Shown piece after piece: positions 1 through 9,173 of a DNA stretch of 64,000 bases; positions within the stretch are counted from its first letter, which is position 1; each line of letters opens with the position of its first letter. Origin of the DNA: an uncultured Stenotrophomonas sp. (GTDB taxonomy: Bacteria > Pseudomonadota > Gammaproteobacteria > Xanthomonadales > Xanthomonadaceae). A model generated the notes under the pieces. The model worked only from the letters and a program-made list of their open reading frames with translations, ran no database searches and was not told the DNA's origin. The position numbers and the translations under genes are program-made. The stretch spans positions 62,001 to 126,000 of the forward strand of contig NZ_CAJYVQ010000009.1 of assembly GCF_913778665.1 (NCBI RefSeq), written 5' to 3'.

Positions 1-19
1 GATCAGGCGAGTGGGTCGT

Positions 20-43
20 CATCCACGCGTGGCGTGGATCTAC
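20..43 (-). repeat. SMAG-type REP hairpin with GTAG head
   Basis: On the minus strand a GTAG head is followed by an 8-bp perfect stem (ATCCACGC with its complement) and a 3-nt loop. GTAG-headed short palindromes are the REP family described in Stenotrophomonas maltophilia. The TAG of the head is also the stop codon of the permease gene, so the repeat abuts the coding end. It may act as an mRNA 3' end stabiliser or weak terminator. Confidence 0.75.
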
Positions 44-966
44 TCGGCGGGTTTGACCGCTGCGGAGGCCGCGGCGCTGGCGGCACGCCGCGATAACACG
101 GCTTCACGGTGGGCGATATAGGCGTTGGCAGCCAGGATGATGCCGGCGCCGATGAGCGTCCAGCGATCCACGCTTTCATGGAACAGCAGCCAGCCGAACA
201 GCGTCACCAGCGGCAGCTGCAGGAAGCTGATCGGGGTCAGCGCCGAGACTTCACCGAGGCGCAGCGCCCGCGTCCACAGCAGCTGACCGACAGTGCCGAG
301 CACACCCGTGGCCAGCAGCCACAGCCAGGCGATGCCGGTTGGCCAGACCCAGACGAACAGGGCCGGTACCAGCGACAGCGGTACCCAGAATACATAGGTG
401 TAGAGCACCACGGTGTCGGCGCTGTCGACGCGGGTCAGCTGCTTGATCTGGATCGCCACCAACGAGCTGAGCAGGGCTGCTGCGACTGCCACCAGGCTGC
501 CTGCGGTAAAGCCGGCGGTACCGGGTCGCACGATCACCAGCACGCCGATGAAGCCGACCACCACCGCTGCCCAGCGTCGCACGCGCACGGTCTCGCCCAG
601 CCACAGCACGGCGGCAATCGTGACGAACAGCGGTGTCGAGTAAGACAGCGAAACCGCCTGTGCCAACGGCAGATGGCCCAGCGCCCAGAACGCACACAGC
701 ATCGAGCCCAGGCCGATTGCACTGCGCACGAAGTAGCGTGGCAGCTGTCGTGTCTTCAGTGGCGCGCGGCCGGGCCGCAACAGCATCGGCAACAGTGCCA
801 GCAGGCCGAAGGCATTGCGGAAGAACGCCACTTCCTGGGTCGGTACATGACGGGTGGCATAGCGGATGGCCACCGCCATCAGGCCGAACGCCATCGTGCT
901 GCCAAGCATCAGCAGCGCCGCCCGCATCGGGGTAGCGCCGGGAGAGGGGGTGGAGCTGTTCACCAC
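40..966 (-). CDS. DMT/EamA-family permease
   Basis: This 308-residue protein looks like a ten-helix inner-membrane transporter of the drug/metabolite superfamily. Two EamA repeats can be seen, about residues 15-145 and 160-290, with hydrophobic segments throughout and a basic, Ala-rich cytoplasmic tail. The substrate cannot be told from sequence. The chosen GTG start overlaps the murB stop codon by a few bases, which suggests translational coupling; an ATG at residue 14 is an alternative. It is the last gene of a minus-strand run with murB and pyrD. Confidence 0.85.
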   Translation of the reverse strand: MVNSSTPSPGATPMRAALLMLGSTMAFGLMAVAIRYATRHVPTQEVAFFRNAFGLLALLPMLLRPGRAPLKTRQLPRYFVRSAIGLGSMLCAFWALGHLPLAQAVSLSYSTPLFVTIAAVLWLGETVRVRRWAAVVVGFIGVLVIVRPGTAGFTAGSLVAVAAALLSSLVAIQIKQLTRVDSADTVVLYTYVFWVPLSLVPALFVWVWPTGIAWLWLLATGVLGTVGQLLWTRALRLGEVSALTPISFLQLPLVTLFGWLLFHESVDRWTLIGAGIILAANAYIAHREAVLSRRAASAAASAAVKPAE

Positions 967-2021
967 TGTGCGCCGAGCAGGCGGGGCTCCGGTTCGATCG
1001 GTACGCCAAATTTCTCCAGAACCGAGGCCGAGATGCGCCGCGCCAGCGCCAACAGTTCAGCGCCGCTGGCGTTGCCGTAGTTGACCAGCACCAGCGCATG
1101 GCTCGGGGCGACGCCAGCATCGTCTTCGCGGAAGCCCTTCCAGCCGCAGGATTCGATCATCCAGGCCGCCGAGACCTTGCGCTTGCCGTCCTGGTCGGAC
1201 GGGAACACTGGCAGCTCAGGGAAGTGCTGCAGCAGCACGTCGACCTGTTCCAGCGGCAGCACCGGGTTCTTGAAGAAGCTGCCAGCGTTGCCCAGTACAT
1301 CCGGGTCGGGCAGCTTGCGGCGGCGGATCGCGATCACCGCATTGGCCACATCCACTGCACCGGGCAGCTCCACGCCCTGCGCCTGCAGTTCTTCGCTGAT
1401 GCCGGCGTAATCCATGCGCAGGTCATGCAGCAGGGGCAGCTTCAGTTCGATGGCCGTGATCAGGTAGCGGTCCGTCTGCTGCTTGAACACGCTGTCACGG
1501 TAGGCGAAGCCGCACTGCTCGTTGTCCAGCCGCACCCAGGCCTGTTGCTGGCAGTCCCAGGCTTCGACGGCCTGGATGAACTCGCCGACCTGCGCACCGT
1601 AGGCGCCGATGTTCTGGATCGGCGCGGCACCGGCGGTGCCGGGAATCAAGGCCAGGTTTTCCAGTCCGGACAGGCCTTCCTGCAGCGACCACATGACCAG
1701 GCCATGCCAGGGCACACCGGCGCCGGCGCGGATCACCGCATGGTCGGCGCGGTGTTCAAGGAAGCTGATGTCGCGGTTGCCGAACACCAGTACGGTGCCG
1801 GGCAGATCGTCGGCGATCAGCACATTGCTGCCGCTGCCGAGTACCAGCAATGGTCCCTCGGCCACTTCGGGCAGCGCCAGCACCTCCGGCAACAGCGCCG
1901 GGTCGTGCAGTTCCAGCAGCTGGGCCGCGCTGGCCTGCACATGGAAGGTGTTCAGTGCCTGCAGCGGCGCATTGCGGGTGAGCGTCCAGCGCAGCGGTGC
2001 GGCGGCGTCGGTGGTGTCCAT
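960..2021 (-). CDS. murB: UDP-N-acetylenolpyruvoylglucosamine reductase MurB
   Basis: MurB reduces the enolpyruvyl group of UDP-GlcNAc-enolpyruvate with NADPH and FAD to form UDP-MurNAc for peptidoglycan. The 353-residue protein has the FAD-binding LGSGSNVL loop near residue 63, the [19 protein letters not shown] stretch, the YRDS motif with the catalytic Arg, and [10 protein letters not shown] with the proton-donating Ser. The carboxy end fits the type I (E. coli-like) enzyme. A longer frame runs 39 codons upstream into pyrD, but the ATG giving MDTTDAA lies just after the pyrD stop and matches the usual family length. Confidence 0.95.
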   Translation of the reverse strand: MDTTDAAAPLRWTLTRNAPLQALNTFHVQASAAQLLELHDPALLPEVLALPEVAEGPLLVLGSGSNVLIADDLPGTVLVFGNRDISFLEHRADHAVIRAGAGVPWHGLVMWSLQEGLSGLENLALIPGTAGAAPIQNIGAYGAQVGEFIQAVEAWDCQQQAWVRLDNEQCGFAYRDSVFKQQTDRYLITAIELKLPLLHDLRMDYAGISEELQAQGVELPGAVDVANAVIAIRRRKLPDPDVLGNAGSFFKNPVLPLEQVDVLLQHFPELPVFPSDQDGKRKVSAAWMIESCGWKGFREDDAGVAPSHALVLVNYGNASGAELLALARRISASVLEKFGVPIEPEPRLLGAQW

Positions 2022-2029
2022 GGGCGCGC

Positions 2030-3085
2030 TCACAGCGGTGCCACCGCGCCACGGCTCGGCGCTTCGCGGCGGCGACGGATCGCCTCCACGCATTCGGAAA
2101 CCAGCGCCGGGCCACGGAAGATCAGCCCGCTGTAGCACTGCACCAGCGCGGCTCCGGCGGCCATCTTGGCCACCGCGTCGGCACCGGACAGGATGCCGCC
2201 GACGCCGACCAGCGGCACCGACTCGGGCAAGCGCGCGCGCAGGCGGCGCAGCACCAGGGTGGACTGTTCCAGCACCGGGGCGCCGGACAAGCCGCCGGCT
2301 TCATTGGCCAGCGGATGGCCGGCCACCTTGCTGTGGTCGATGGTGGTGTTGGTGGCGATCACGCCATCCACCTGCAGTTCGCCCAGCACGCGCGCGGCGG
2401 CATCGATGTCGCGCTCGCTGAGGTCCGGTGCCACCTTGACCAGCATCGGCACGCGGCGACCGTGCTGCGCGGCCAGGGTTTCCTGGCGGTCGCGCAGCTG
2501 GCTGACCAGCTGGCGCAGTGCGGTCTCCTCCTGCAGTTCGCGCAGGCCGGCGGTGTTGGGCGAGGAGATGTTGACCGTGATGTAGTCGGCCAGCGGATAC
2601 ACCTTGTCCATGCAGGCGATGTAGTCATCGGCCGCCTGTTCGTTGGCGGTGTCCTTGTTCTTGCCGATATTGATGCCGAGCAGGCCGCGGCGGTTGCGCG
2701 CGCGCTCGACGTTGCGCACCAGCGCGTCCACGCCTGCATTGTTGAAGCCCATGCGGTTGATGATCGCGTTGTGTTCCGGCAGCCGGAACAGGCGCGGCTG
2801 CGGGTTGCCGGCCTGCGGTCGCGGGGTGATGGTGCCGATCTCGACGAAGCCGAAGCCCAGCGCGAACAATGCATCGATGTGCTCGCCGTTCTTGTCCAAG
2901 CCGGCGGCCAGGCCGACCGGGTTGGGGAAGGTCAGCCCGAACACGGTGCTCGGCATCGGCGCGATGCGGGCGGCCAGCAGCGGCGTGGTGCCGGTGCGCC
3001 AGGCCAGGTCCAGTGCGGACAGGCCGAGGCCGTGGGCGCGCTCGGCGTCGAGCGAGAACAGGAAGGGGCGGGCAAGCGAATACAT
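2030..3085 (-). CDS. pyrD: dihydroorotate dehydrogenase, quinone-dependent (class 2)
   Basis: This membrane-associated FMN enzyme oxidises dihydroorotate to orotate in pyrimidine synthesis and passes electrons to quinone. The 351-residue chain starts with an amphipathic N-terminal helix typical of class 2. It then shows [14 protein letters not shown], the catalytic-serine region [23 protein letters not shown], and the FMN-phosphate loop [12 protein letters not shown]. Only 8 bases separate it from murB, so the two are probably co-transcribed. Confidence 0.96.
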   Translation of the reverse strand: MYSLARPFLFSLDAERAHGLGLSALDLAWRTGTTPLLAARIAPMPSTVFGLTFPNPVGLAAGLDKNGEHIDALFALGFGFVEIGTITPRPQAGNPQPRLFRLPEHNAIINRMGFNNAGVDALVRNVERARNRRGLLGINIGKNKDTANEQAADDYIACMDKVYPLADYITVNISSPNTAGLRELQEETALRQLVSQLRDRQETLAAQHGRRVPMLVKVAPDLSERDIDAAARVLGELQVDGVIATNTTIDHSKVAGHPLANEAGGLSGAPVLEQSTLVLRRLRARLPESVPLVGVGGILSGADAVAKMAAGAALVQCYSGLIFRGPALVSECVEAIRRRREAPSRGAVAPL

Positions 3086-3093
3086 GCGTCGGT

Positions 3094-3864
3094 TCAGTCC
3101 AGCGTGCCGAGGAAGGCTCGGGTTCGATATTCAAAAGCAACCTGGCCGTCGACCGCGTGGGTGGCGAACAGGTCCTGCAGCGCGTCGATCATCGGCACAT
3201 GGCGCGGGTGACCGGGTTGCGGGGCATAGGAGGAGGACAGCAGGCGCCCGCGCAGGGCATCGAAATCCAGGTGCTGCACGTTCGGCAGCTCGACCATGCC
3301 GCGCAGCCCTGCGCCGAACCAGGCCTGCATGGTGGCGTCGTCCTGGTAGCGTTCGGCCACAGCGGTGTAGTCGGTGCCGTAGTCCAGCAGCAGCTGCTCG
3401 TAGCCGACCAGGAACGGGCTGGCATCGAGCAGGCGCGAGTTCCAATAGATCAGTGCCTGGCCACCCGGGCGCAGGATGCGCTGCCACTCGGCGCGCACCG
3501 CCACGGTTTCGAACCAGTGGAAGGCCTGTGCGACGCTGACCAGATCGATGCTGGCAGCGTCCAGCCCGGTGGCCTCGGCGCGTCCATCGACCGCACTGAA
3601 CTGCGGGTACAGCGGCGCCAGCCACTGCTCGGACGCAGAGCGCATGGCGGTGTTCGGTTCCACCGCGATCACCGGGTGGCCGCTGGCCAGGAACAGGCGA
3701 CTGGAAATGCCGGTGCCGGCGCCGATGTCGGCCACCTGCGCCTGATGGCTGACACCCATCGGACCGTGCAGCCACTCGAGCAGGGCCGGCGGGTAATCGG
3801 GCCGGTAGCGGACGTAGTCGGCGACGCGGCTGCTGAAGCGTTCAGTGCTGTCGGCGGTGGTCAT
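3094..3864 (-). CDS. class I SAM-dependent methyltransferase
   Basis: The 256-residue protein carries the SAM-binding motif [15 protein letters not shown] near residue 45, an acidic loop end VEPN, and the Methyltransf_11-like VAQAFHWF segment. The substrate is unknown; similar proteins act on small molecules. It sits 8 bases upstream of pyrD on the same strand and is likely part of the same transcript. Confidence 0.82.
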   Translation of the reverse strand: MTTADSTERFSSRVADYVRYRPDYPPALLEWLHGPMGVSHQAQVADIGAGTGISSRLFLASGHPVIAVEPNTAMRSASEQWLAPLYPQFSAVDGRAEATGLDAASIDLVSVAQAFHWFETVAVRAEWQRILRPGGQALIYWNSRLLDASPFLVGYEQLLLDYGTDYTAVAERYQDDATMQAWFGAGLRGMVELPNVQHLDFDALRGRLLSSSYAPQPGHPRHVPMIDALQDLFATHAVDGQVAFEYRTRAFLGTLD

Positions 3865-3871
3865 GGTGGGC

Positions 3872-4156
3872 TCAGCTCGACATCGCGGCGAACCAGGCCA
3901 GGCCGCCGAAGAACAGGATGAAGGCCAGGATGGCGGCGATCACGGCGCCGACCATCACCCACCCCAGCACCAGCCCGGTAATAGCGAGGCCGTCACCTTC
4001 AAGTTCAAGCGGGCGGCGGCGGATCTCGGCGCGGGCCATGTGACCGGTCACGATGGCGACGATGCTGGCCACGAAGGGCAGGACGGTCCAGCTGGCGATA
4101 CCCATGACCAGGCTGACGACGGCCAGGGTGCTTGTCTGTCGGGGTGCCACGCTCAT
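3872..4156 (-). CDS. small DUF4190-type membrane protein
   Basis: A 94-residue protein with two long hydrophobic segments joined by a basic loop (MARAEIRRRP), the pattern of the DUF4190 family. Function is unknown. A longer frame extends 36 codons upstream, but the ATG giving MSVAPRQ has an excellent AAGGAGG ribosome-binding site just before it. It is the first gene of the methyltransferase-pyrD-murB-permease run. Confidence 0.75.
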   Translation of the reverse strand: MSVAPRQTSTLAVVSLVMGIASWTVLPFVASIVAIVTGHMARAEIRRRPLELEGDGLAITGLVLGWVMVGAVIAAILAFILFFGGLAWFAAMSS

Positions 4157-4294
4157 CGGGGTCCTCCTTGGCAGTGTGCACATGATAGTGCCTCTGCCCG
4201 GGCAATCCCATGCCCGGAGGGTACGATGGCAGGCGTCGACCTTGTCCGGCGAACGGGGCGCCAACCCAGGTTGGCAGCTGCCGGAGCGCCGTCG

Positions 4295-5098
4295 TCAGCC
4301 CATCAACACCTGGCCGCCATCCACATTGAGCACGTGGCCGGTGATCCAGCGTGCCAGCGGCGAGCACAGGAACAGGGCGGCGTCAGCGATCTCTCGCGGG
4401 TGGCCGAAGCGGCCGAACGGGATTTTCGCCAGGGTGCCGTGGTACAGCGCAGGATCCTCGATGCGGCGGCGGTCCCACAGGCCGTCATCGAACTCGATCG
4501 AGCCCGGTGCGATGGCGTTGACCCGGATCCGGTCCTTGGCCAGGGCCAAGGCCTGCGAGGTGGTGTAGTGCGAGAGCGCGGCCTTGGCGGCGGCGTAGGG
4601 TGCGCCGCCTGGACGCGGCTGCTGCGCAGCGATCGAAGACAGGTTGAGGATGCAGGCATCGCTGGAGGCGCGCAGCCACGGCAAGGCCAGTCGCGAGGCC
4701 CGCACGGCCGCCATCAGGTCAATCTGCAGGCTGGCAGCCCAGCCGTCTTCGTCATCCGCCATGCCGTAGCCGGTGGCGTTGTTGATCAGCACGTCGATGC
4801 CGCCGAGCGTGCCGGCTGCGGCGTGCAGCCAGGCCTGGATCTGGCCGGTGTCGGCCAGATCGGTGGCAAACGCATGCAGTGGGGTGCCCAGCGCCTGTGC
4901 GTCGGCACGCAGCGCATCCAGTCCGGCTTGGCCGCGGGCGCAGGCCGAAACCTGCGCACCGGCACCGGCAAACGCCAGCGCCATTTCACGGCCGATGCCC
5001 TTGCTGCCGCCGGCAACCAGCACGCGGCGGCCGCTGAAGTCGAGGGTCGGAGCCCCGTTGGGGATCCGGCCCACCGCCATGGCCGAAACGTTCGCCAT
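4295..5098 (-). CDS. short-chain dehydrogenase/reductase
   Basis: This 267-residue protein has the Rossmann glycine motif AGGSKGIG at residues 29-36, the NNATG strand, a catalytic Ser in NLSSIAA, and the YxxxK pair in PYAAAKAAL. The substrate is unknown. Its ATG overlaps the stop of the upstream aldehyde dehydrogenase in a TAATG arrangement, so the two are probably translationally coupled and may act in one catabolic route. An upstream extension of the frame into the dehydrogenase gene is rejected as overlap. Confidence 0.88.
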   Translation of the reverse strand: MANVSAMAVGRIPNGAPTLDFSGRRVLVAGGSKGIGREMALAFAGAGAQVSACARGQAGLDALRADAQALGTPLHAFATDLADTGQIQAWLHAAAGTLGGIDVLINNATGYGMADDEDGWAASLQIDLMAAVRASRLALPWLRASSDACILNLSSIAAQQPRPGGAPYAAAKAALSHYTTSQALALAKDRIRVNAIAPGSIEFDDGLWDRRRIEDPALYHGTLAKIPFGRFGHPREIADAALFLCSPLARWITGHVLNVDGGQVLMG

Positions 5099-6630
5099 TA
5101 CAGGTCGAACTTGATGCCCTGGGCCAGCGGCAGCGAATCGGAATAGTTGATGGTGTTGGTCTGGCGGCGCATGTAGACCTTCCACGCATCCGAACCGGAC
5201 TCGCGGCCACCGCCGGTGTCCTTCTCGCCACCGAAGGCGCCGCCGATCTCGGCACCGGACGTGCCGATGTTGATGTTGGCGATGCCGCAGTCGCTGCCGG
5301 CCGCCGACAGGAACTTCTCGGCAGTCTTCAGGTTCTGGGTGAAGATCGACGACGACAGGCCCTGCGGCACGCCGTTCTGCATGTCGATGGCTTCGTCGAG
5401 GCTGTCGTACGGCATCACGTACAGGATCGGTGCGAAGGTCTCGTGCTGGACCACCGCATCGCTGTTCTTCAGGCCGGAGACGATCGCGGGCAGCACGAAG
5501 TTGCCGGCGCGGTCGATGCGGGTGCCGCCGGTTTCGATGGTGCCGCCGGCGGCCTTGGCCTGGGCAATGGCATCCAGGAACTGCTGCACGGCGCCTTCGC
5601 TGTTCAGCGGGCCCATCAGGTTGGCGGCATCGGTCGGGTCGCCGATCTTGCCTTCAACCTGCTTGTACGCCTTGACCAGCGTGGCCAGCACGTCGGCGTA
5701 GATCGAGCGGTGCACGATCAGGCGGCGGGTGGTGGTGCAGCGCTGGCCAGCGGTGCCGACAGCGCCGAACACGATGCCCGGCACGGCCAGCTTCAGGTCG
5801 GCGGTTTCGTCCAGGATGATGGCGTTGTTGCCGCCCAGTTCCAGCAGGCAGCGGCCGAGGCGGCGCGCGACCTTCTCGTTGACGGTGCGGCCGACCTGGG
5901 TCGATCCGGTGAAGCTGATGAGCGGTACGCGACGGTCGTCGACCATCTTTTCCGACAGCGCGGTGCCGGCGTCGTTGATCAGGAAGAAGATGTCCGGGAA
6001 GCCGGCTTCGCGCAGGGCATCGTTGCAGATCTTCAGCGAGGCGATGGCGGTCAGCGGAGTCTTGTTGGACGGCTTCCAGATGCAGACGTCGCCACAGATG
6101 GCGGCCAGGAACGAATTCCAGCTCCACACCGCCACCGGGAAGTTGAAGGCGGAGATGATGCCGACCAGGCCCAGCGGGTGGTACTGCTCGTACATGCGGT
6201 GGCCGGGGCGCTCGGAGTGCATGGTGTAGCCGTACAGCATGCGGCTCTGGCCGACCGCGAAATCGGCGATGTCGATCATCTCCTGCACTTCGCCGTCGCC
6301 TTCCGGCTTGCTCTTGCCCATTTCCAGCGCGACCAGCGAACCGAGGGCGTCCTTGTGTTTGCGCAGTGCTTCGCCGCAAAGGCGCACGGCTTCGCCACGG
6401 CGCGGGGCCGGCGTGGTGCGCCAGATCTTGAAGGCTTCCTGGGCGCGAGCGACGACGGTCTCGTATTCGGCCTCGGTGGTGGCGCGGACCTGCGCGATCG
6501 GCTCGCCAGTAGTCGGGTTGACCGGGGTGATCAGCTCACCGCTGGTCGCGCTCGACCACTCCCCGTTGCCCAGGTACGTGCCAGCGTTGATCGCGTCCAG
6601 GCCAAGGGACTTGAGCAGCTCGGAAGACAT
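5098..6630 (-). CDS. amaB: ALDH7-family aldehyde dehydrogenase (piperideine-6-carboxylate / aminoadipate semialdehyde type)
   Basis: The 510-residue enzyme resembles the antiquitin/AmaB branch, which oxidises alpha-aminoadipic semialdehyde to aminoadipate in lysine breakdown using NAD. Visible features are the NAD-binding [10 protein letters not shown], the general base region LELGGNNA, and the catalytic Cys in [12 protein letters not shown] near residue 300. The [26 protein letters not shown] carboxy region, with its [10 protein letters not shown] core, fits ALDH7. The substrate assignment rests on family resemblance. The downstream reductase overlaps its stop codon. Confidence 0.88.
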   Translation of the reverse strand: MSSELLKSLGLDAINAGTYLGNGEWSSATSGELITPVNPTTGEPIAQVRATTEAEYETVVARAQEAFKIWRTTPAPRRGEAVRLCGEALRKHKDALGSLVALEMGKSKPEGDGEVQEMIDIADFAVGQSRMLYGYTMHSERPGHRMYEQYHPLGLVGIISAFNFPVAVWSWNSFLAAICGDVCIWKPSNKTPLTAIASLKICNDALREAGFPDIFFLINDAGTALSEKMVDDRRVPLISFTGSTQVGRTVNEKVARRLGRCLLELGGNNAIILDETADLKLAVPGIVFGAVGTAGQRCTTTRRLIVHRSIYADVLATLVKAYKQVEGKIGDPTDAANLMGPLNSEGAVQQFLDAIAQAKAAGGTIETGGTRIDRAGNFVLPAIVSGLKNSDAVVQHETFAPILYVMPYDSLDEAIDMQNGVPQGLSSSIFTQNLKTAEKFLSAAGSDCGIANINIGTSGAEIGGAFGGEKDTGGGRESGSDAWKVYMRRQTNTINYSDSLPLAQGIKFDL

Positions 6631-6748
6631 GCAGACTCCTGTGTTTCGTTACGTTGTTTGGCGCCATCGCGGGCAGGTGGGGGCGCGATGAACTGAACCG
6701 TCGATGGTAGCAGAGCGTGGTTGCCGGACTTTGATGCGGTGCGAGGTG

Positions 6749-6770
6749 AGGGGGAGGGGGAGGGGGAGGG
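6749..6770 (+). repeat. G-tract hexamer repeat, possible G-quadruplex
   Basis: Three runs of five G and one run of three G are separated by single A residues, giving a G5-A-G5-A-G5-A-G3 array. This satisfies the usual rule for an intramolecular G-quadruplex. It is also a hexanucleotide tandem repeat that could vary in copy number. It lies about 120 bases upstream of the aldehyde dehydrogenase start codon. Confidence 0.6.
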
Positions 6771-6806
6771 CCGAGCTTCAAGGCGATTGGCGCTTCATGG
6801 AGAGTC

Positions 6807-6838
6807 TGTGACGACGTGTGACGAAAGGTGACGTGAAG
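6807..6838 (+). promoter_or_regulatory. phased GTGACG direct repeats
   Basis: Three copies of GTGACG begin at 6808, 6818 and 6829, about one helical turn apart. The first two are part of longer TGTGACGA units. TGTGA is the half-site of CRP/Clp-type regulators, but here the copies are direct, not inverted, so the binding protein is unknown. Confidence 0.35.
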
Positions 6839-7075
6839 CGCCGAACATCGAGACAGGATGCCGTCGAAAAATCGTAATGGTTGTAAAGACTTGCGAAGAC
6901 GGTGGCGAGAAATTGGCGGTCATCGCCACCCCCTTTCCTTTCTTTTACAGGGAACATCGTTCACAATATCTGCACAATTCGTTGACAGCATCTCGACATT
7001 TTGGCGCGGGCTGTCGAGCTCTGCACGCGACGGCGCACTTGCTGTTGTCGGGTTGGGAGAACATGGAGAAGCGCT

Positions 7076-8533
7076 TTGCTACATGGATCAGTAGAAGACC
7101 TTCCCGCAGAGCGGGCCCGGGCCGGCCGTCGCCGCGTCGAGGCCCGGGCTGCCCTTGAACTGGGGCTGCGCCTGGGCGATCTGTTGTTGCTGCCGGGCAT
7201 GGCGGTGCTTTCCCACATCCTGCTGTTCGGCACAGGCGCCCCCGATTCGTCCCAGCGGATCGTGTTCGGTGCGGTGGTCCTCAGTGCCATCGTCTGCTTC
7301 TCTGTAGCGCCGGTCTATCGCAACTGGCGGGTCCGGGGCCTTCTGGCGGATCTGTGGCTGTTGCTGCTGGCCTGGTCGTCCACGTTTGCTTTGTTCTCGA
7401 TCTACGTCGTGCTTGTCGGCGTCACCGATGCAGTTCCTTCCAGTTGGCTGGTGGGCTGGTACGCGACGGGGCTGGGTGCGATGGCGACGCTGCGCGTAAT
7501 GCTGAGGGTGCAGCTGCATCGCCTGCGCTCGCGTGGGATGGACCGCGAACGCATCCTGCTGGTCGGCCTGCGCGCGCCCGCACTGAGGCTGCATCGTCTG
7601 CTGCGCGGGAAGCCGGAGCTGGGCAAGGAAGTGGTGGGCTATTTCACCTGTGCCGGTGACATTGCCACTCGCCGTGGTGGTGATGCCCCTCGTCGGCTGG
7701 GGGCCTTGGTCGACGTGCCGCATTATCTGGATCTGCATCGCGGAGAATTCGACCAGGTCTGGTTCTCAATGCCGATGGGAGATGCCGCGCCGATCAAGGA
7801 TGTGCTCAAGCAGATCGAACGTTTCCCGGTCCCTGTGCGCTTGATTCCCGATACCACCGGCCTGGGTGCACTGAATCCCGGCGTGCATCAGGTGGGCGAC
7901 GTGCCGATGATTGGCGTCCGCCAAGGTCTTGCCGATCACAGATTCCGACTGTTCAAGCGCGCCGAGGACATTGTCGTGGCTGGCGTGGCCGTGATCGTGT
8001 TGGCTCCGTTGTTTGTCGTGCTTGCCATCGGCGTGAAGCTGAGTTCGCCTGGCCCTGTGCTGTTCCGCCAGAAGCGCCACGGGCTGGGAGGCAAGGAGTT
8101 CTGGATGCTCAAGTTCCGCTCCATGCGCGTGCATGCCGAAGGTGCGGGGCAGGTCACCCAGGCGACGCGTGGCGATCCGCGCGTGACGCGATTTGGCGCC
8201 TTCCTGCGCCGCAGCAGCCTGGATGAGCTGCCGCAGTTCTTCAACGTGCTGGGTGGCAACATGTCGGTGGTGGGGCCGCGACCGCACGCGATCCAGCACA
8301 ATAATCACTATGAGCGCGTCATCGAGCGCTACATGCATCGCCACTACGTCAAGCCGGGCATCACCGGCTGGGCGCAGGTGCACGGATTGCGCGGCGAGAC
8401 GCCGCAGCTGCGCTCGATGAAGAAGCGCGTGCAGTACGACATCGACTACATCCGGCGGTGGAGTCCTACGTTGGACGTGCGCATCATCGTGTTGACCTTG
8501 CTCAAGGTGCTGGGCCAGAAGTCGGCCTACTGA
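7076..8533 (+). CDS. gumD: undecaprenyl-phosphate glucose phosphotransferase (GumD/WcaJ type)
   Basis: This enzyme starts exopolysaccharide repeat units by moving a hexose-1-phosphate, probably glucose, from UDP-sugar onto undecaprenyl phosphate at the inner membrane. From the chosen start it has 485 residues, matching Xanthomonas GumD (about 484). Four N-terminal hydrophobic helices and a CoA-binding-like middle lead to the catalytic part KRAEDI..SSPGPVLFRQKRHG, KFRSMR, RRSSLDELPQFFNVL, and the end VKPGITGWAQVHGLRGET. The start is TTG, chosen for GGAGAA seven bases upstream; a longer frame from another TTG lacks a ribosome-binding site. It is the first gene of the EPS operon. The symbol is by similarity. 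Confidence 0.9.
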   Translation: MLHGSVEDLPAERARAGRRRVEARAALELGLRLGDLLLLPGMAVLSHILLFGTGAPDSSQRIVFGAVVLSAIVCFSVAPVYRNWRVRGLLADLWLLLLAWSSTFALFSIYVVLVGVTDAVPSSWLVGWYATGLGAMATLRVMLRVQLHRLRSRGMDRERILLVGLRAPALRLHRLLRGKPELGKEVVGYFTCAGDIATRRGGDAPRRLGALVDVPHYLDLHRGEFDQVWFSMPMGDAAPIKDVLKQIERFPVPVRLIPDTTGLGALNPGVHQVGDVPMIGVRQGLADHRFRLFKRAEDIVVAGVAVIVLAPLFVVLAIGVKLSSPGPVLFRQKRHGLGGKEFWMLKFRSMRVHAEGAGQVTQATRGDPRVTRFGAFLRRSSLDELPQFFNVLGGNMSVVGPRPHAIQHNNHYERVIERYMHRHYVKPGITGWAQVHGLRGETPQLRSMKKRVQYDIDYIRRWSPTLDVRIIVLTLLKVLGQKSAY

Positions 8534-8685
8534 CGTGGCCGATGTCCGGAACTGCGACGTAATCCCATGAATCTGCTGGCGATTTCATCGCCTGTAATGC
8601 GGTTGTAATGTATTCTGTGCGGCTGCCGCCGGCGCTTGTTACTGCAGCCGTGCGTGCCGCAAGGAATGCCACAGGATCCAGGTCA

Positions 8686-9120
8686 GTGTTCAAGAACGTT
8701 CTTTTTGTATGTGTAGGCAACATCTGTCGCAGCCCCTCCGCTGAAGTAATGCTGAGGCAGGCTGTTGCCGGCAAGGGCATCCACGTGTCTTCGGCCGGCC
8801 TGGGTGCACTGGCGGGGCATGGCATCGATGCCACCGCGCAGGAGCTGCTGGTGGAGCAGGGCATGGATGGGCGGGGACATCGCGCCCGCCAGATCGATGA
8901 CGCCATCCTCGGTGCCGCCGATCTGGTGTTGACCATGGAGCGCAAGCACGTGCGCCGCATCGCCGAGATCGCGCCGCAGGCGTCCGGCAAGACCTTCCTG
9001 CTGGGCAAGTGGCAGCAGGATCGGGAGATTCCTGATCCCTATCGCCAACAGCGTCCGGCGTTCGAGCATGTCTACAAGCTGATGGCTGAGGGTGTGGCCA
9101 GCTGGGCGCGGCACCTGTAG
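8686..9120 (+). CDS. low-molecular-weight protein tyrosine phosphatase (Wzb/Etp type)
   Basis: A 144-residue phosphatase expected to remove phosphate from the tyrosine-rich tail of the neighbouring BY-kinase and so set the kinase cycle that controls polymer export. The P-loop CVGNICRS is at residues 9-16 and the general-acid DPY motif is near residue 113. The GTG start gives the normal family length; the frame extends 26 codons upstream but lacks family similarity there. It lies directly upstream of the kinase gene. Confidence 0.92.
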   Translation: MFKNVLFVCVGNICRSPSAEVMLRQAVAGKGIHVSSAGLGALAGHGIDATAQELLVEQGMDGRGHRARQIDDAILGAADLVLTMERKHVRRIAEIAPQASGKTFLLGKWQQDREIPDPYRQQRPAFEHVYKLMAEGVASWARHL

Positions 9121-9173
9121 TGCCGATCTCTCATTCCTGACCGCCCCCACGTCCAATTGAAGAGTTCTAAGTG

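Larger units (their letters stand above)
6631..7075. promoter_or_regulatory. divergent intergenic region upstream of amaB and the EPS operon
   Basis: This gap separates the minus-strand aldehyde dehydrogenase from the plus-strand polysaccharide operon and must hold promoters for both. It contains a run of four G-tracts near the amaB side and three phased GTGACG repeats. A TTGACA hexamer is present near 6982 but lacks a good -10 partner at 17 bp. No convincing gene was seen. Confidence 0.5.

Noticed and set aside
109..1080. Long plus-strand open frame opposite the permease and murB
   Set aside because: It is a high-GC shadow frame, rich in Arg, Gln and His, and opposite two clear genes.
6877..7158. 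Open frame overlapping the gumD-like start, with GGGAGAAC before an internal ATG
   Set aside because: It has no family resemblance and overlaps the conserved start of the transferase. A short leader peptide cannot be excluded.
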